Source: Eudorina sp. 2006-703-Eu-15
Lineage: Eukaryota > Chlorophyta > Chlorophyceae > Chlamydomonadales > Volvocaceae
Assembly: GCA_003117195.1 (NCBI GenBank)
Contig: BDSI01000028.1
Span: 529,001 to 593,000 of the forward strand
Direction: 5' to 3'
Length of the DNA: 64,000 bases
The notes under the pieces were generated by a model, which was not told where the DNA came from, searched no databases, and saw nothing but the letters and a program-made list of their open reading frames with translations. Below, one piece after another: positions 46,901 to 59,500 of this stretch; within the stretch, counting starts at the first letter, position 1; every line of letters begins with the position of its first letter. A program made the position numbers and the translations under genes.

Positions 46901-49900
46901 CTCTGTGGTGGTGTGCGTGCGTGTGTTCTGGTATCTTCTCCAGGCAGGTGGGGGGTCCTTGTCAAGCGAGCCTGTATTACTAAAGGCATCCGCCTGCGAC
47001 CCCATATCCTCGGTGTCAGTCCCCCGAAACCATTTCCTGGTACCGTATGTGCGCGGCCGGACCCATTGGCCCGACCCGTGAGACGTACGCATCTCGGCCT
47101 ATCCCTTTGACCGTGGCACAAGGCCACTGACACCATTGGATCCGATAGAGCCGGGCTGTCCAAGCAGGGCTACCCATTTCTCAACCATGTTGTCCCGACC
47201 CGGTTTGGACCTGCAACGATCTCACGGTTTCAGATTCGATGCCACACGGAATAATGGCCAAGTTCGGTGGATACACTCAGCATCATTATTAAGGAACACA
47301 TATACGGTACCCGCTACTAGCTATCACCCGCCTTCATCGCCGCAGACCGGCCTCGCGGCGCATCCCAGCAGCGCCTTTGTGGTGCTGCTCCACGGCAATT
47401 TCCTGATCGAAGTCCTGGGCGTGACACAGGCGGGCAGCAGGCGCATCGAGGTGGGCTGTGTCGTCGTGTCGGGCTCGTGCATATGTTACAGTGGACCCCG
47501 TGGGCAGCAGTGTGTATTTTGTGTTGTGCAAGGCTTGTTTTCCACCGTCACACCGTCTATCTGCTGGTACGCGAGCAGTACGTACTACACGTACCGTACG
47601 GGGTTCATCCCGTTCGGCACCACATCGATTCTTCATACGGTACAGTCGCCTTGCTTACTTACTGCACATCCACCTCCGTTCCCCATTTCACTCCGCGCCG
47701 TATGGATGCAGGATGCGCAGAAGCTGGAACCCAATATGATGTGCCGCTACGTCATGTTTGTTCGGCGGCAGCAGGCGTCGGTATGTAGCACATACAGGGA
47801 TACAGACGCATCCGCACTATCCATCATTCGTCTCATAAGCGGGGGATGGATGTAGCAAGGCTAGTCGTTGGCAGGCGGCTGCTGTTTCTCTGTCGTACGC
47901 ACATGGCCCCGACAGCAGAGCGCGCATTCGTGCATAAGCCCAAGAGCCGGACGTACGGACGGATTAAAAGCCTCTGCAAGGTGGGGTCGCCCTCTGCCCA
48001 ACCGCACCCGCACCCGTACCCGTACCCGTACCCACAGGGGCGAGCAAGCGGCAACGGCACTGGCGCGGGGGGCCCCATGGATCTGATGTCGTAAGTCGCC
48101 TCAGCCACGCAGCGATTAGAAATTCCGATAACAACATCTAAGCAAACCGTCGCATTGTTGCTTCAGCCTGGCGGTAAGCCGCCACGGCCAGGCAACGTCA
48201 GGTATCGCATCTGACAAGACCGCCGACCCCACATACATATAGCCCACACCCTTGCCCCACTCGCGATGCGCCTGCCCCATTATTGCCCCCCCGCCGCGCA
48301 GCTACGTGGAGTACCAGCGCAAGCACCACACCATTGTGCGGCTCCACCGCGAGGCGCTGCAGGCCATGTGCAACTTCTGGTGAGCTGCTGATTTTGCCTC
48401 CGTCCCCGTCCTCACGCGCGTCGTTGCAGGGTCTGATTCTCCACTACCGTGCAGGAACTTCGTTCACGTAATAAGCAGTCTGATTTATCCCGGGTCTATG
48501 TGCCCAGGTTCGTTTCTGGTTTTGCCTTTTCTTTTTGATCCCTCCCAGCCACCCTGCCGCGCGCGTAGACGACGTGCTGACGAGGCGCCCGCGCGGCCAT
48601 GTGCTTGCACGTGCGTGTGAGCAGCAGGCCAGCTGACGCGCGGCGTCACAGCTGTCATTGTCGTGCGTGTGTGCTGTGTCCCCGCGGTCACGACGGACCA
48701 CACAGTTCATGTGCGTGGTCATGGGTCATGATTATTTGATGTGCAGCTTGCGGCGCCACGTACGTACTACTGAGCCTTGCTTGAGGAATCAGGGCGACTT
48801 GGGTCATCATGTATCACTTGGGGGTATCACTTGGGGCGACTTGCTTGCTTGCTTGAAGTGCCAGCGACGACTCGTCGCTTGGCTACGATGGTAGGATCCT
48901 ATCGTACGGTGACGTGCCGTGACATGCCATGCCGTGACTTGCCATGCCTTGCCGTGATGCTGCCGTGCTGCTGCCTCGTTGCCTACCTCCTGGCCGGATC
49001 CGCACAGGAGGGCGCTGGACTCACACAGCGTGTCGTTTACGAGGATGAGCCGGCTGCTGGGCAGGATCGAGAGCTCCGTGGCGCGGGTGCGTGCGCGCTC
49101 GTGGGTGGGCGGAGGCGGGTGGGCGGCGGGGCTCCGCCTGGCGGATGGCTTGAGCTCGCACATGCATATTATATTGGGGTTGGGGTCGCGGTGGAGCCGT
49201 GGGTCGCGCGTCGGTGAAATCCCCGTGCTGAGTGGTGCCGGCCGCTCGGGATGCGCCGCTGCTATCCCCGACTTGATGTGTTGATGCGTGTCACCAGCTT
49301 CTGTGTCGGGCTGGGAAGGTGCCGGCCCCGCAGGGCGTCCCGCCTACCAGCGACGGCGCTCTCCGAAGGACCTGCACCTCATGGGTAGACATCCATCCAT
49401 CCATCCATCCATCCATCCATCCATCCATCTGGTGGCGTGCGCTACATGGCGCCTGTCCGCCGTAACATCCTTTATAAATAATGAGCCTGCGTTGCACGGC
49501 TTCTGGCGTCGTGGCGAGATACTGAATGATGGGCGACCTGCCCGGTGCTCGCTTCATCCGATCCGCGCAGGCCCAGACCGCCTATCGTGTCGTACTGGGA
49601 ACGTACGGACACGATGCCAGGCTGGCGCGGCTGTACAGCAAGTTCCTGGGGATGCTGAAAAATGACCCTTGGAGCGCGGTGGGTTGAGCTTTATCATTTG
49701 AGGGTAGCCAGGGAGCCGCGGTGCAGCAGGACGATCCGAAGTTTTTGTGGCGCGTGCCACCCACCTGCTGCGGCGCCCCTGAGCTTCCGGGGCTTGACTT
49801 TGCAAGGCGCTGTGTAGGCGTGCCTGAACAGCAGCAGCTGCAGCAGCAGCGGCCGGCGCAGCAGGCGGGTGTGTGGCTATGTGTGTGTGGCGAGGACACA

Positions 49901-50531
49901 CACACACCCCAAGCCAAACCAGCTGCAACACGCGGGTACCGCATGTGTTTGGAGAGAAACCCGCATGTATATTTGCAAGGCGGACGGTTGCTGTACCCGA
50001 TGTGTTTTCGGGTGCGGGCGCCTCGCATGAAAAGCGCTTCCCGACATCGTCGCTCCCACCGTACGTACGGTTCCATGTTGCTGCAGGCCAAGTACGCCGC
50101 GGAGGCTGATCAGCTGGAGGAGGCGCACGAGAGCCGCTCGGGGGGCCCCACGCTGCCCGATGGTGGGTGCAACCAGACCGCCCGGGCTCTCGAGTGTCAT
50201 ATGACGAGTACCATCCCGTATGGGGCTATTATTGGCCGCTACGTCACAAATATGGAGGCACGATCCTGATATATATGCCGTACATCCAACTGCTGCAACT
50301 TTGCACGCGAGGGCGCGCGTAGGCGGCGCGGCACACTTGGGCCTGTACGAGCTAGCCCGCGTGTAGGAACATCACCAGAAACGGCGTTATCTACCGTATC
50401 TGCCAGACAGAGGTCGATATATTTATCAGAGATCGTAATTGAATACCTCTGGCAATCAAGCTGCTCTGTGCATTTCATGGGCCGCGCCCTGGCAGGAGGA
50501 GACAGGGGCCCACCGAGACACTTTGTCAGTA

Positions 50532-50570
<39 letters not shown>

Positions 50571-53500
50571 CGTAGGGTGATGTACGCGCGCGTGTGCTCT
50601 TCGGTGCTCTGCACGCCTGCAGGCTCGTCTGTCGCCCGGATGAACGAGATGGAGGCCGCTGTGGTGGCGCTCAACGCGGCGGGCGAGGTCAAGATGGTGC
50701 GAGATGTGGCGGGGCGCGCGGGACTACTGATGGATGGATGACTGAATTGCCTGGGCCACGAAGAGGAGTTAGTTGCTGGGGTAGCGTCGCTTGGGTTCCG
50801 CTAGATAGAGTGGGCTGGTGCGGAAGATCGACTCGGGGGGTGCTCTAAAATGAGACTGGGCACACACAGCAATAGTAGGGACATGTGTTGCACGGCAGAT
50901 AAGAGTAAGCACTTGCGCACACCCCAGTTTGTAACCTAACGCGGGGGCCCCCTCAACGCTGCGGCCCCCCTGAAATACCAATTCGAAAATACAGGCCAAC
51001 AAACACGCGTGCCACCTCTTCGGCCACAAGCGCGGTAAGGAGGACGCCCAACACGGATAAAAATATATTCCTACTACTGTGAGCGTTGTCCTTTCGTGTG
51101 CGTTGTCCTGTGCTGCTGCTCCAACCACGTCATCAGGCGCCGGCGGACGGCACGCAGTACAGGGCATGTAATATGAGGCTCTCAATTTGCGTCCGCGCAA
51201 ACAGAGTTTGACAGTGACAGCTTTCGGTTTTTCCTTGCTATAGCCGAATAGATGGCCTTCACTTCGCTCGAAATTTTCCGTACTTGTGCCGTACACCACC
51301 TGCATCGTTCAGTCCTGTTGACGAAAGGCGGGCGCCCAATCAGCGTGGTGCAAGCAGGCCCTACTTTACCCCCCCACCCCCACCACCACCACGTCGCTCC
51401 TCCCCCATCCAGCCATTTCCCTACCCTGCCACCCTTGACGTGCTGCGTGTGGGATGCTCCACATCCGCACATACACACATGCCGTACTACTCAGGCTCCC
51501 TGGAGGGCAAGCCGCTGGCCACCCTGCTGGCGCCGCACTGCGTGCGTTGGCTGGCGGACCGGCTCTCAGCGCTGGCGGGGCGCACCTCCCTAGAGGCCGC
51601 CACCGCCACCGAGGGCGGCGAGAGCGGGCTGGCTGTGATGAGCGGCGGTGGGGCGGCGCCCAGCGACGCGGTCGTCACGGTGGTGGGGCTGCACCCCGAC
51701 CGGCTGGCCTTCCCGATCCGGCTGTCTCTCTCCAAGGTCTCGGGTGCGTCTCATCGGTCACTGGGATCGCCCGTGGAAGGGACCCGTGCAGAGGTGAAAA
51801 GGGGGTTAAATTGAAAAGGGAAATAAACCCAAAGAACGAACCCGGGCACACCCAGCACAACTCAGTATACTTACGTGGTGCGGTACCTGCATAGCGACGG
51901 AAATACAGAGATCGCGCGCGGGCGCGTGGCGGCGCGGCCGCGCTGCCGCCGGTGCTGTAGCAAGCAAAAAGCGAGCCCGACCCAGCCCGAAGAGGATAGA
52001 TACTTTACCGACCTGTGGTGGTAGGAGGGGTAGCCGCGCCGCCAGCGACGTCCGAGGTCATGGTGATGCACAGAGGGAAGCCGAGGGACGGAGTGAGCGG
52101 GCGCGGTGTGAGAGGGGCAACTACAGTACGGGAAGAACCAAGAGAAAACAGTATGCGCAAATGGCCGATGGCTCGTATGGCCGAATCCATGCGAGGGGGT
52201 GAATACTCTACTACTCGCCTGCAACAAACGGCAGTTGGGAGGGGCGATAATGGGATGGCTAGGATGGAGCGAGCTGGCGGCCTGGAGTAGTTGTAGATGT
52301 AGCTTGCCGCACAGCGTTAGTTACAATTACCTGCTGCGGGTAGGATTGGCACGCGCTGCAATGCATGCCGGCTGTTTGTTTCCGGCGTCGCTGCCATCCT
52401 TCCGATTGAGACGAGGAAATAAGTGTGCGTGTTTGGATGGATGCATGTTTGGATAGATGGGATGGGTGCGTGACGTATGGCTCCATCCGGCACGCAGGCG
52501 TGGGTGAGGACTCGACGTTCATCGCCATGCTGGAGGCGGCCCCGCCCATCCGGGGCCTTGCGACCCTGTGGGTGGGGTACAACGGCACCGTGGTGGCGTG
52601 TGACCCGCAGTTCGTGATGGCGTTCGGGTGAGTGCATGCCGACGCCCGCCAACTACCTCACGCCGCCCGCCTCTGTATCTCGGGATCACAGAGCTTGCAT
52701 ACATGCTGCTGCTTATACGTATCAAAGTAAGCCAAACCTGCCGCCACCGAATAGATGCAAGTCACACAGATCAACGAACCCTCCGCAGAAAGGGATCCGC
52801 GGCGGTGTCTGAATATCAGCAGAGACCCCATCGCCGCCGCGGTCTGCCTCCCGCCCCTTTTGCCCTCCTTTCTGCGACTGATGGTGAGCGGTCCACCATA
52901 CATTATTCACCGTGGCGACATACTCATCCTCTTCGGCCCGCCCAGGTGGCGACCCAGCGAGATATCCGGGAACGGCATCAGCTCCCTGGTCTGCCTCAAC
53001 AGCCCGGCCCCCAGGACCTCCGCCGGCGGCCTGCTGGGCGGTCCCCCCTGTCCCCCAGGCGGTGCCAAGAGGGCCCCCTCCACCGTCCAGAGCGCCAACG
53101 AGACACTGAAGAGGTGGGCCGCCCTTGCCTGCTGGGGGGATCACCGGATCCCGGCGGGTGCGGCTGGCATGGTCGGATGATGATGGGATGAGCAATAGCT
53201 AGGTAGTCAGATGCCCCGTATCCGTAAGAACAAAGCCCTTCGCTGGATGCGGAGCTCTAGGGCACATCAAGGGTGGGCGGTCAATAGCTTTGTAATGACC
53301 TCCAACTCGGTTGGTAGGTGGGCTTTGCACTTTTGCTGCACCTGGTTTCTGTTACCCCGCCTGGCCCGGATGGTGCCTCCCCGACCTGATGCCGGCGATC
53401 GAGTCACGCGTGCAGGCTGATCGCCGCGATTCATCATCGTTCGTCGTTGGGGTCGGCCGAGTGCGGGGCTGATGGGGAGTGGCCCGCCGGGACCCCTCCG

Positions 53501-56500
53501 GGACCCGATGAGGCCAGTGCGGCTGAGGTGGCGGCCCAGCCAGTCGAGCAGGAGGGCGCCCGCTGCTGGATGCGCCACAAGTACAGCAACCGACCGGTGT
53601 GCTGTCTGGTCAGCCTTGCTCCGCAAGGTGGGGGTGTGTGCGGCTGGGTATGCCTTCTGGTGGGGGCTCGTGCGAGTTTGAAATGCCCTTCGTTATTAAC
53701 AAGAGTCGATGTCGTTGATCGCCGCCTTATCACCACGCATCGAAACAAGGCCACGTGTAGTACGGTAATGGACAGGATCGGCCTCTCGCTCGGAGCTAAG
53801 TGCTTTCCCACCTTGTGACGGTTGCATTGATGCACCTCGCTCGCCGCGCCTCGTGCCATGCATGGGCTGCCACGGGGTGGGTGCAGGCACGGTCGCTGGG
53901 GCTCTCCACGAGCTGCATTTCCAAACCGACGAGCACGGCGCCGCACAGCTGCTGGTGGTGGACCGGCGGGGCGGCATCGTGCACGTGTCTGAGGACCTGC
54001 TCGACCACCTGACCGACTCCGCCGCTGAGGGTGGACTGGCCCTGCGCAGCAGCCTGTGCGGCACCGGCCGCGGAGGCAGCGCCTCGGGGGCGCGTGGCAT
54101 GGCTGATGTGGGCCCGGCGGGGCCGTTCATGGCGCTTCCTGGCACCCATCTGGCGGCTTACACGCTGGGGGACTTCCTGCCTCCGCCCTGGCGGGACATG
54201 CACGTAGCGCACCTCAAGGTGTGTGCGTGGGTGTGGCGGTTGGGTGGGTGACAACACACATAAGCGGAGGAATGGATGGACTCCTGGAGGCCGGGGAATA
54301 AGTAGGGCACATACATGAAGAACGTCGAGTCTGCACCCGGCATTCGTTTGCCGTTGCTATCGTCTTACCTTGGACGTAATTTAGGGCAGGGTAAAGCGAG
54401 TAACAACTACTCACCGTGTACGGCTCTTGTTCTGTCGTGTTGTGGGTTTTCCGATAGGCGGTTGGCACCTTGATTAGATGCGTGCGCTGCGCTAATAACT
54501 GGAATGCTTGGACGGACACGATGAGTGCACGGAGCCAAATGAGTGATAACGCCGTACGTGCTTGCCATGTTACCAACGCAGATGTCGACGTCCATGACCC
54601 CTGCCAGCCGCGCCCAGTGGTCCTGCCGCACGGAGGCGCCCCAGGGGCCCACCCTGGAGCTCCGCACCACGGGAGGCAAGCCCCTCTTCATGCGGGTATC
54701 GGTGACCACGGCGGATGTGGCGGGAGAGCTCAACCACGTCATACGAATGACAACGTACGTACGTGGGTGCTGCCGCTCGCTAGGGCTCTAGGGCTCGCTG
54801 TCACAAGCGCAGCAGCGCAGCAGCGCACCTGACACCTCCCGGCGTCCCGGGTTGCTGTATGTATGTGCCATTCGCTCCCTAATCCCTACAAAGCGCAAAC
54901 TGCATGCGCCGCCTGGGCATCTGCTAGACACACCGGCGGTGTCGTGGTTACTGACATCGTCTGAGACACGACCACCCGGACCCGCCGGCGAGAGGTAGGT
55001 CCAAATCGGAGGATGGTCTGGAGCGCCCCGCCGCCCACGCGCCTCGACTTCAGGCCGCTGTGCTCGCCCCGCTGACCGAGCTGCTGGTTGAGTCGATGTT
55101 CCTTCAGCTGCCCTGCCACGCGCTGTCCCGCCACACCCGCCCGCCCGCCATCGCTACCATCGCCCTGCCCGCAGGTCGTCCCTGGCGTCGGCCCTGTCCG
55201 AGCGGCGCCTGAGGCTGCAGCTGGGCCGCCAGGGTCTCATTACGGCGGTGGACGAGGACACCCCCGCTCACCTGCTGGGGGTGCAGCCACAGCAGGTGGG
55301 ACGTGGGAGGAGTCGATGCCAAGCCCTAGCCCAACTGCATCCTCCATCCTGTCGTGTGGTGATGGGTCTAGGGTTGCGTGCGTGCTGCCAACCCGATGGC
55401 AGCGAGCCACGGTAACCTACATGCATGCATTGCCCAGCAGCTTGTGGTGCACGCTATGGAAGTCCAGTCGAGATCCAGGGGCGGGGTGTGGGCCCGACCC
55501 CCGTTTCCCCCTAAGCAAAGGGCGGCGACGCGTCAGTTCGTTCCACCCCGGCGCTGGCCTGCCCTGGCACCCTGGTCCATCCCTTGGCGGTGGCGTGACT
55601 TGCCGTGACGTGGGTGACGCGTGGCATTCTATCTCCAGCATTCCTTTCTTGGCTGGCACGGCGGCATGTTGGTGTAACGACGTGCGTGGTGGCATGTGTG
55701 TGTATGGTTGCCCGGTCGGTGCCTCCCCTGGATCGATGGGCAGCTGCTGGGCCGCAACCTCTTCGACCTAATCGACCGGTCGCCACCCTGGAGCCGTGTG
55801 GAGGACGCCCGGGCCTCCAGCGCGGCACCACGCAACCTGGCGGACGTGTTTGCCAAGTGAGTCAGTCATCACTGCAGCGGGTACTCGTCGTTCACCGCTG
55901 AGCCGGGCCGGGGAGCCTCTCTCGGGGGCCGCGCCTCGAAGTTCACCGCGGAGCCGACCTCTCTCGCTTGGGTTTCTGGTCTAGGGTTTGGAGTCGTGGG
56001 GTCGTGTTGTGGGCCGGGTGAAGATAGAGCGGTGTCTGGTCGCAAATTCACGGCAGGGACAGTCACTGTGGCTGGCCCCTGCCGCAACCTCTCGACCTCT
56101 GCTGATCTGTAGTATGTGGTAGTGTGGTCTGTACGGCTTGCAAGGCTTTCACGACTTGCACGGTTTGCACGACTTGCACCGTTGCACGCTACAGGCTGTG
56201 ATGATAACCGCTTTGTCCGTTCAGGGCAGCACGGTCTGGGTGGCGTTTGACCTGCTGGTGTCTTCCTGCCGATTTTTGTTGCAGCGCGGCCACGTCGCCG
56301 GGCCGCAGCTGGCGGGTGCAGCTGCTGCTCCCTCCCAAGCCCAACATGCGCAAGCTGCAAGGGATGTTCGGGCTCTCCGCCTCGCACATCGTCAAGCAGG
56401 TCGTCATGCAGGTAGGTGCGTGGGAGTTGGCGCAGGTGTGCAGCGCGAGCTGCCTGCCTGCGCCTGCGCTAGCGCCGGCGCACCTGGCTCATCGCGTGTG

Positions 56501-59500
56501 CTTGTGCTAGGTTGCGTGAGCATCGTGGCGCCACTCAGCAGCAGCCGTGATGAGACAGCGCACCTGCTTAACGCGCTGTCACGTGTGGGGTACCTGCGGC
56601 CTGCTGAGGCCCATGATGACCTGACTTCTCGGGAGTTCTGCCGCCTCACTCCGGCTGATCTGCGAATTTCACATCCGTCCACCCTGCTCGCTCGTCTCCA
56701 CGCCCGTGATTGGAACGCCTGTCGACCGTGTGTCCTGCACTCGCCTGACTGCCTCACCTAGGTCTTCACACACAGACACACACGTATGTATATTGAATTA
56801 TTATACAATATTATATATTATATTATATATATATTACAGAGAATACCGATAGATGGCCCCTCCGTCCCCGGGGTATGTGGACCTGCACTCCCGCAGGTCC
56901 ATGTGGACACGGAGGGGCTGGACGACGGGGTGAGCCCAGGAGATGGCAGCGGCCCCGTCGTCATTGTGGACCTTTGGCCCTCGTCCAGTGTCACCGGTGT
57001 ACTGGAGCTGGACCACTACGGCCGCGTGCGCGCCGTGCTGGAGGAGCAGACTCGACCCGCGGGTCTGTTGTTCGGCGTGCCCAGCCAGTCGCTGGTGGGC
57101 AGCATGCTGGGGGAGCTGGTGGCCCTGCCGCAGTCGTGCGGCCGCGTGGCTGACCTGCTGACGCCGAACGGGGCCAGGAAGAGCAGCATGAAGCGGAGCG
57201 AGGAGCTGACCACCAAGGTCCGTTGTGACAGAGGCTGCTGATGTGACCCGCCCTAGAGAAAAGCGCTTGCAAGCTGATGCCTACCGATCTCGGATCATTC
57301 CACTACACCGTATTTATCATAGTATAATAATATTATATACGAATACCAATAAAATAAAGTATTCCGCGGCAGACAGACATCGCATCCACACGGCGGCGCG
57401 CATCAAAAGATGCCGGCTAGCTTATGTACCTGCCAGCTGCCACCGCACGGCGGGCTGTCGATCAGAGTAGCCCCACATTAATTGACTGTCGCACCACTGG
57501 TAATGCGTTGTGTACCATCTGCGCTTCCCGGGGTCACGCACCCTTTTGGCATTTGGGCACCCTCCGTATTGCTCCTCACACTCTCACACCTTAAACATGG
57601 CTTCGCACCTGTACGACGTACGGCGTGCCTGCCGTGGCCTGCTCCCTGTTCCTCGATCGCTTCTACAGGTGGGGCCCGTACACGTGCTGCAGGCCACCCA
57701 TGCCGACGGCCACCAGAACAAACTGATGGTCCAGGTGGTGGGCAAGCCCGGGGCCCCGCAGGCGCTGCACGTCGTCCTCCGAACGCACCTGCTGCCGCTG
57801 CCGTCCGCCTGTGCGAGCGCGTGCGGCTCGACCTCCGGTGCGGCCCACCGTGCTCCGCTGCCGCCACCGCCACCGGCCAGGGAACCCACCGCTCCAGGGG
57901 CGCTCACGCTGCTGCGGACGGCACCCACCCCGGCGGGCTCACCACCACCGGGGCGCACACAGGTCCCCACGCGCTGCTTGCTTTCACCGGCGGCACCAGC
58001 CCCGACCCCCCCGCAGCTGACAGCGTTCCAGGCGGCGATGCCGGCGGCAGCAGCGTCTCCGGCTATGCTGCGTCTGCCGTCTTCCGCGGCGGCGGCGGCG
58101 GCCGCTGTTCCAACGGCTGTACCGCGGCCGCCGGCTCTAGGGCCGAAGGGTCCTGAGCCCAAAGTTTCTACGCCAGATACTCACGAGGGCTGCTGTCAGC
58201 AGCCGTTGCTGTCCGGTGCCTCTTCCAAGCGCCCGAGTGTTAACGACTCGGCGGCTGAGGCGGTTCTGATCGTAGCGGTGCGTCGCCCGGCGATGCTGCC
58301 GGCGGCCGGCGGCATGCGGCGAGGTCGACCCGCCGTCGACCTCGACTCCGCAGCGGTCTACGGATACGTCGAAGAAGCGGACGCGGAAGCGGATGCTGCG
58401 GCGGGCGCCCGCCAGTCGTACCCGGCCAGGGCGGCGTCGACAACGGCACTGGCACTGGGACCCCTGGCGGACATCGACGGCGAGGCCGTGGCGGGCGCCA
58501 GCGCCGGCGTCGCTGGTGCCGCCGGCGGTGGCCGAGACGGCACTACGCCAGATGAGCTGCTGGTGATCCGGCGGACGGCCGCGTCCGCACTTTCGGGCCG
58601 AGGCAAGCTGGGGGGCCTGGTTAAGGCCGTGGGAGTGCAGCGGGGGAGCTACCGGGGTCCGCCGGATGGCGGAGGCGGCAGAGCTGGAGCTGGCGCCGGC
58701 CGGGGGACCCGGCGGCAGATGTCCTCAGGCGCCCTCGGGGCGCTGTGGACCGCCGGCGGCAAGGCGGCTGTGCCGGAGGGCCAGAGGCCGCGGGTCGTGG
58801 CTCCGTGCAGCAGCGTGGCCGCAGACCGCCGCAGCGGCGGCGACGACGCCGGGGCAGTGGTGGAGGACGAGGAGGCCGGCGCGGGTGGTGCTGTGCCGTG
58901 TGTCAACATGTCTGGAGGTGAGGCTGTGTGCTTCTGGCGGCCGGCGATGCATGCGAACGCGCCCAGGTCTTGAGGAAATGGGGGCGGACTGTAATTTTTC
59001 GGCTGCACGGCAGCCCCTGGGGCGGACTTGGGGCCCTTCAACGTGCACGGTCATGGGATGGTGTGTGTGTGTGTGGGGGGGAGGGTGTGCATTGACCCAC
59101 GGCGGTCGGGTGAAGTCGGGCCTTACTGCTAGACTCCCAGCCATTGCCTCGCGCCCACCCGCAGTCGCCCGCCACCCGACACCGACGGACTCAAGTCAGT
59201 CCCCCAGTGACAGCAGCAGCAGCCAGGGCGGAGGCAGCGGTCCGGAGCCGGTGAGCACGGGAACGGATGGGGTTTGGGGGATGGAGGATTGATGCCATGA
59301 AGTAGATAGGCTCCTAACCGGTGGGACGTGTCAAGCCTGAGCCAGGAAGGGACCTACGCGGAAACCCTGTTGCCCTGTCCACACACTGTCCGGCGGTCGG
59401 GGGGGATGCCGTACGCCAGCCCACCCTTCCCTTCCTCCCCGACGCTGCCGGCCGCATCCGAACATCATCTCTATCTCCACTGCCCGCATGCCTGCTCACC

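Larger units (their letters stand above)
46399..50162 (+). other. Tmc helical linker domain (TPR-like)
   Basis: Exons 12-20 match the soluble helical region that follows the membrane module in this family. Recognisable blocks are VVLLHGNFLIEVLGVTQAG, DAQKLEPNMMCRYVMFVRRQ, YVEYQRKHHTIVRLHREAL and LARLYSKFLGMLKNDPWSA. The periodic Leu/Ala/Tyr helices look HAT- or TPR-like and probably relay signals between membrane and PAS parts. Confidence 0.7.
50623..57217 (+). other. PAS-like sensor domain array
   Basis: Exons 21-32 encode at least two PAS folds and probably more. The first runs AAVVALNAAGEVKM, ANKHACHLFGHKR (exon 50995-51034) and GSLEGKPLATLLAPH. The second runs LATLWVGYNGTVVACDPQF, then FGWRPSEISG, and closes with RHKYSNRPVCCLVSLAP. 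Later segments, LLVVDRRGGIVHVSEDLL and LITAVDEDTPAHLLGVQPQQ followed by LLGRNLFDLIDRS, have PAS-type spacing but are diverged. No haem- or flavin-binding signature (for example the LOV NCRFLQ motif) was seen, so the ligand is unknown. Confidence 0.7.

Noticed and set aside
47136..47855. 239-codon open frame as one exon
   Set aside because: Only 47346-47450 and 47712-47780 match the family and have splice sites. The rest is intron read through by chance.
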